In this document: piece by piece, positions 6,182-8,202 of the stretch | How positions within the stretch are numbered: the first letter of the stretch is position 1 | How the letters are laid out: every line of letters begins with the position of its first letter | Assembly: GCA_020025035.1 (NCBI GenBank) | Contig: JAHHSU010000049.1 | Span: 1-8,202, forward strand | Direction: 5' to 3' | From: Thomasclavelia sp. | Lineage (GTDB): Bacteria; Bacillota_I; Bacilli_A; Erysipelotrichales; Coprobacillaceae | Length of the DNA: 8,202 bases | The notes under the pieces: generated by a model | The model's input: the letters and a program-made list of their open reading frames with translations, nothing else | Database searches by the model: none | What the model was told of the DNA's origin: nothing | Translations under genes and position numbers: made by a program

Positions 6182-6973
6182 ATGGATAAAAGAGTGAATC
6201 ATACATTTGTATTATGTGCTTATCAAGAGTCTAAGTATATCGAAGAATGTCTTATCTCTTTATTAGCACAAACTGTTCCAACAAATGTAATCATTGCTAC
6301 TTCTACACCTAATTTATTTTTAGAACAATTAGCAAATCAATATGGTGTTGAAATGGTAATCAATCATGAGGCTAAAGGAATAGGATATGATTTTGATTTT
6401 GCACTTAGTTTAGGAACAACAGAATATGTTACAGTTGCACATCAAGATGATCGATATGATCAAGATTATGTGAAGTATATAATGGAAAATGTTGACAAAA
6501 ATACAATTATTGCATTTAGTCAGTATTATGAAGATAGAAATGGTAGAATTGTAGATAATAATTTGAATTTGAATATTAAAAAATTATTATTATCTCCCTT
6601 AAAAAGTAAGTATCTATCAAAATACAAAATAGTAAAAAGAGCTGTTTTATCTTTAGGATGTCCAATTTGTTGTCCTTCAGTTACCTTTCATACTTCAAAA
6701 GTTTTTACCCCACTATTTGCATGTTCTATGAAATGCGACATTGATTGGTATGCATGGGAGCAGTTATCTAAATTAAAAGGTGAATTTGTATATGTGACAA
6801 AGCCATTAATGACACATAGAATCCATGAAGAGTCTACTACTACAAAAATTATTCAAGATAATGCAAGAATCAAAGAAGATATTGAAATGTTTCAAAAATT
6901 TTGGCCGCCATTTATCGCAAAAATGTTAAGTAAATTATATGTAAAATCACAAAATAGTAATAATATTAATTAA
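6182..6973 (+). CDS. GT2-type (GT-A fold) glycosyltransferase
   Basis: This 263-residue cytoplasmic protein has the GT-A layout of family 2 glycosyltransferases. It opens with a nucleotide-binding strand and loop, TFVLCAYQESKYIEECLISL (8-27), then LLAQTVP (27-33). The acidic metal-binding region is AHQDDRYDQDYV (86-97), with D89-D90 in the DxD position. CDIDWYAWEQL (185-195) fits the region of the acceptor-side catalytic base, and THRIHEES (211-218) is the usual C-terminal histidine motif. There is no transmembrane helix. It starts a three-gene unit after the rfb terminator, and its stop overlaps the AAGGAG of the next gene. Proximity to the rhamnose genes makes a role in surface polysaccharide assembly, perhaps as a rhamnosyltransferase, plausible. 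Donor and acceptor cannot be told from sequence. Confidence 0.82.
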   Translation: MDKRVNHTFVLCAYQESKYIEECLISLLAQTVPTNVIIATSTPNLFLEQLANQYGVEMVINHEAKGIGYDFDFALSLGTTEYVTVAHQDDRYDQDYVKYIMENVDKNTIIAFSQYYEDRNGRIVDNNLNLNIKKLLLSPLKSKYLSKYKIVKRAVLSLGCPICCPSVTFHTSKVFTPLFACSMKCDIDWYAWEQLSKLKGEFVYVTKPLMTHRIHEESTTTKIIQDNARIKEDIEMFQKFWPPFIAKMLSKLYVKSQNSNNIN

Positions 6974-6984
6974 GGAGATTTAAG

Positions 6985-7674
6985 ATGGATAAAGTTTTAT
7001 TAGTCATACCAGCTTATAATGAACAGGATAATATAGAACGAGTAGTTAATCAATTAATACAGGATTACCCAGAATACGATTATGTAATCATTGACGATGC
7101 ATCAACTGACAAGACATCAAAAATATGTAAGGACAATGGGTATAACGTGATTCGACTACCTATTAATACAGGATTAGGAGTTGTCGTACAAACAGGATTT
7201 AAATATGCTCTTAGAAATCATTATGATTATGTAATCCAATTTGATGGAGATGGACAACATGATCCTCAATATATTCGTGATTTAATTCAAAAAGCTAAGG
7301 AAGGATACAACATTGTATTTGGTTCTAGATTTATTCAAACAAATCGTGGGTTTACTTTAAGAGAAATTGGAAGTAGGTTAATTTCTTTTGCTTTTAAAAT
7401 TACAACAGGAAAAAAAATCAGTGATCCTACTTCTGGGTTTAAATGTTATGATCAAATGGCAATAGAGTATTATGCATTACAAGATCACGCAATACCAGAA
7501 ACAGATGATATTGTATATCTTGTAAAAAAGAGGGGTTATCGCATTGCAGAAGTACCTGTCACAATGCATTGTAGAGTTGCAGGAGAGAGCTATTTTAGCC
7601 CATTTAAATCTATTCGATTTATGATTAATATTTTATTATCAATATTATTACTACAAAATTTTAGAAAGAAATAA
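6985..7674 (+). CDS. Polyprenyl-phosphate sugar synthase-like glycosyltransferase (GT2, DPM1-like)
   Basis: This 229-residue GT-A protein belongs with dolichyl/undecaprenyl-phosphate mannose or glucose synthases. Motifs in order are VIPAYNEQDNI (7-17), VIIDDASTDKT (34-44), NTGLGVVVQTGFKYA (61-75), the DxD motif QFDGDGQHDP (85-94), FGSRF (112-116), SDPTSGFKCYD (146-156), and PETDDIVYLVKKRGYRIAEVP (171-191). Such enzymes load a nucleotide sugar onto a polyprenyl phosphate at the cytoplasmic membrane face. The family usually has either C-terminal membrane helices or a separate anchor. Here only one short hydrophobic stretch (about 212-224) is present. AAGGAG (6972-6977) lies 7 bases before the ATG. 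The DUF2304-like membrane protein follows 11 bases after the stop, and this pairing suggests they work together. The sugar used is not readable from sequence. Confidence 0.88.
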   Translation: MDKVLLVIPAYNEQDNIERVVNQLIQDYPEYDYVIIDDASTDKTSKICKDNGYNVIRLPINTGLGVVVQTGFKYALRNHYDYVIQFDGDGQHDPQYIRDLIQKAKEGYNIVFGSRFIQTNRGFTLREIGSRLISFAFKITTGKKISDPTSGFKCYDQMAIEYYALQDHAIPETDDIVYLVKKRGYRIAEVPVTMHCRVAGESYFSPFKSIRFMINILLSILLLQNFRKK

Positions 7675-7685
7675 GGAGATTTTAT

Positions 7686-8039
7686 ATGAATGAGTCACTT
7701 CGTATTAGTATGATATTACTTGCTATTATTACTTTTTTATTTGTTGTAAGAAAAGTAAAATATAATACGATACATATTAAGGATACTATTATATGGGTTT
7801 TATGGACTGCATTAGTGATGATACTAGCAATTTTTCCACAGATTTTAAGCTATATTTCTCGTTTATTAGGATTTGAGTTAGTATCTAATTCCATCTTCTT
7901 TTTCATCTGTGGTTTTTTATACATTGCAGTATTTTTGCAGGCACAAAAAGTATCTTTGCAACAAGAAAGAATTAAGAATTTATCTCAGGAAATAGGACTT
8001 TTAAGAAAAGAAATTGAAGACAAAGAAAATAATTATTAA
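7686..8039 (+). CDS. DUF2304-like small membrane protein with C-terminal coiled coil
   Basis: This 117-residue protein has three predicted membrane segments at about residues 6-21, 33-53 and 66-86, with IHIKDTIIWVLWTALVMILA (29-48) followed by IFPQILSYISRLLGFE (49-64) resembling DUF2304. The C-terminal tail (about 88-114) is strongly charged with hydrophobic residues in 3-4 spacing (I96, L99, I103, L106, I110), typical of a coiled coil. DUF2304 proteins are commonly encoded next to DPM1-like glycosyltransferases. Their biochemical role is not established. The likely role is as a membrane partner or anchor for the preceding enzyme. The start ATG at 7686 has AAGGAG at 7673-7678, overlapping the stop of the previous gene. 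No plus-strand terminator with a T-tract follows. Confidence 0.8.
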   Translation: MNESLRISMILLAIITFLFVVRKVKYNTIHIKDTIIWVLWTALVMILAIFPQILSYISRLLGFELVSNSIFFFICGFLYIAVFLQAQKVSLQQERIKNLSQEIGLLRKEIEDKENNY

Positions 8040-8061
8040 AAAAACTAACTAAAAGTAAGTT
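8038..8061 (-). terminator. Weak minus-strand terminator-like hairpin
   Basis: On the minus strand, arms at 8055-8061 and 8043-8049 pair at 6 of 7 positions around a 5-base loop and lead into seven Ts (complement of 8038-8044). It abuts the end of the DUF2304-like gene. It could back up the stronger hairpin at 8108-8149 in ending transcripts from the right. The mismatch and A/T content keep confidence low. Confidence 0.35.
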
Positions 8062-8102
8062 GATGAATATATAAACTATTATAATAATGTAAGAATACAG
8101 GC

Positions 8103-8149
8103 AAAAACAAAATGGATGCCACCTGTTAAATACAGGGAAACATCCATTT
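8103..8149 (-). terminator. Two-tier hairpin, likely terminator of a minus-strand gene
   Basis: The outer arms AAATGGATG (8110-8118) and CATCCATTT (8141-8149) are perfectly complementary over 9 bp. Inside, CCTGT (8122-8126) and ACAGG (8132-8136) form a second stem with loop TAAAT. On the minus strand the structure is followed by T-G-TTTTT (8109-8103). It begins 7 bases after the stop codon of a minus-strand reading frame. On the plus strand no T-tract follows. Confidence 0.65.
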
Positions 8150-8156
8150 GTATAGT

Positions 8157-8202
8157 TTAATTCATAAATTTATGTGTCCAGGATTCTTTGTACATATCAA
8201 TA
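8157..8202 (-). CDS. C-terminal fragment of a minus-strand gene (partial)
   Basis: Read on the minus strand from the right edge, an open frame gives IDMYKESWTHKFMN and stops at TAA (complement of 8157-8159). Only 14 residues are visible, so no family can be named. Support comes from context: a strong hairpin with a minus-strand T-tract begins 7 bases after the stop, as expected at the end of a real gene. This gene would converge on the glycosyltransferase unit. The start lies outside the window. Confidence 0.5.
   Translation of the reverse strand, partial: IDMYKESWTHKFMN

Noticed and set aside
6659..6738. Cysteine cluster (C160, C163, C164, C181, C185) in the first glycosyltransferase, considered as a zinc site
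   Set aside because: The C-P-I-C-C-P-S-V stretch looks like a variant of a segment common in GT2 enzymes, and the spacing does not match a recognised zinc-binding fold.
8060..8085. Plus-strand promoter (TTGATG and TATAAT) that could make a small RNA containing the 8110-8149 hairpin
   Set aside because: The spacer is only 14 bases, and the hairpin has no plus-strand T-tract. The minus-strand terminator reading explains the structure better.
1..8202. CRISPR arrays, tRNA or rRNA genes, riboswitches and insertion sequences
   Set aside because: I saw no regularly spaced direct repeats, tRNA-like cloverleaf, rRNA-like stretch, recognisable riboswitch leader, or transposase with terminal repeats.

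Overview
The window reads as a chromosomal segment of an AT-rich, low-GC Gram-positive bacterium (Bacillota). Support for this is purine-rich AGGAG-type ribosome binding sites in front of most genes, very A/T-biased codons, and a SPOR-protein/radC pair that recalls the spoIIB-maf-radC neighbourhood of Bacillus. An Erysipelotrichia-like or related Bacilli host would fit, but nothing here fixes the genus.

Layout. (1) 1-1244: a short leader with a possible promoter, then a membrane-anchored SPOR-domain protein whose 3' end overlaps radC, closed by an A/T-rich hairpin terminator. (2) 1245-2541: an upstream region with two inverted repeats, then a single-gene unit encoding a MerR-type DNA-binding domain fused to a class I SAM-dependent methyltransferase. 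(3) 2542-6075: the complete dTDP-L-rhamnose pathway in the order rfbA-rfbC-rfbB-rfbD, tightly packed, with a hairpin plus T-tract between rfbB and rfbD and a strong terminator after rfbD. (4) 6076-8039: a three-gene unit with a GT2-type glycosyltransferase, a dolichyl-phosphate-mannose-synthase-like glycosyltransferase, and a small DUF2304-like membrane protein with a C-terminal coiled coil. (5) 8040-8202: minus-strand terminator-like hairpins and the last 14 codons of a gene that enters from the right on the minus strand.

How it fits together. The rfb genes make the activated sugar dTDP-L-rhamnose from glucose-1-phosphate and dTTP. The following glycosyltransferases could use nucleotide sugars, or make a lipid-linked sugar, for a rhamnose-containing wall polysaccharide or a glycosylated surface polymer. 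Their acceptors cannot be read from sequence.

The most notable observation is regulatory. The promoter in front of rfbA has the distinctive geometry of MerR-controlled promoters: TTGACT, a 19-bp spacer almost filled by a dyad with an ACGT-T-ACGT core, then TATGAT. The gene immediately upstream encodes the MerR-methyltransferase fusion. This suggests a local switch in which that protein controls dTDP-rhamnose supply. A second observation is the pairing of a DPM1-like enzyme lacking clear transmembrane anchors with a small membrane protein ending in a coiled coil. That arrangement is analogous to eukaryotic DPM1 tethered by DPM3.
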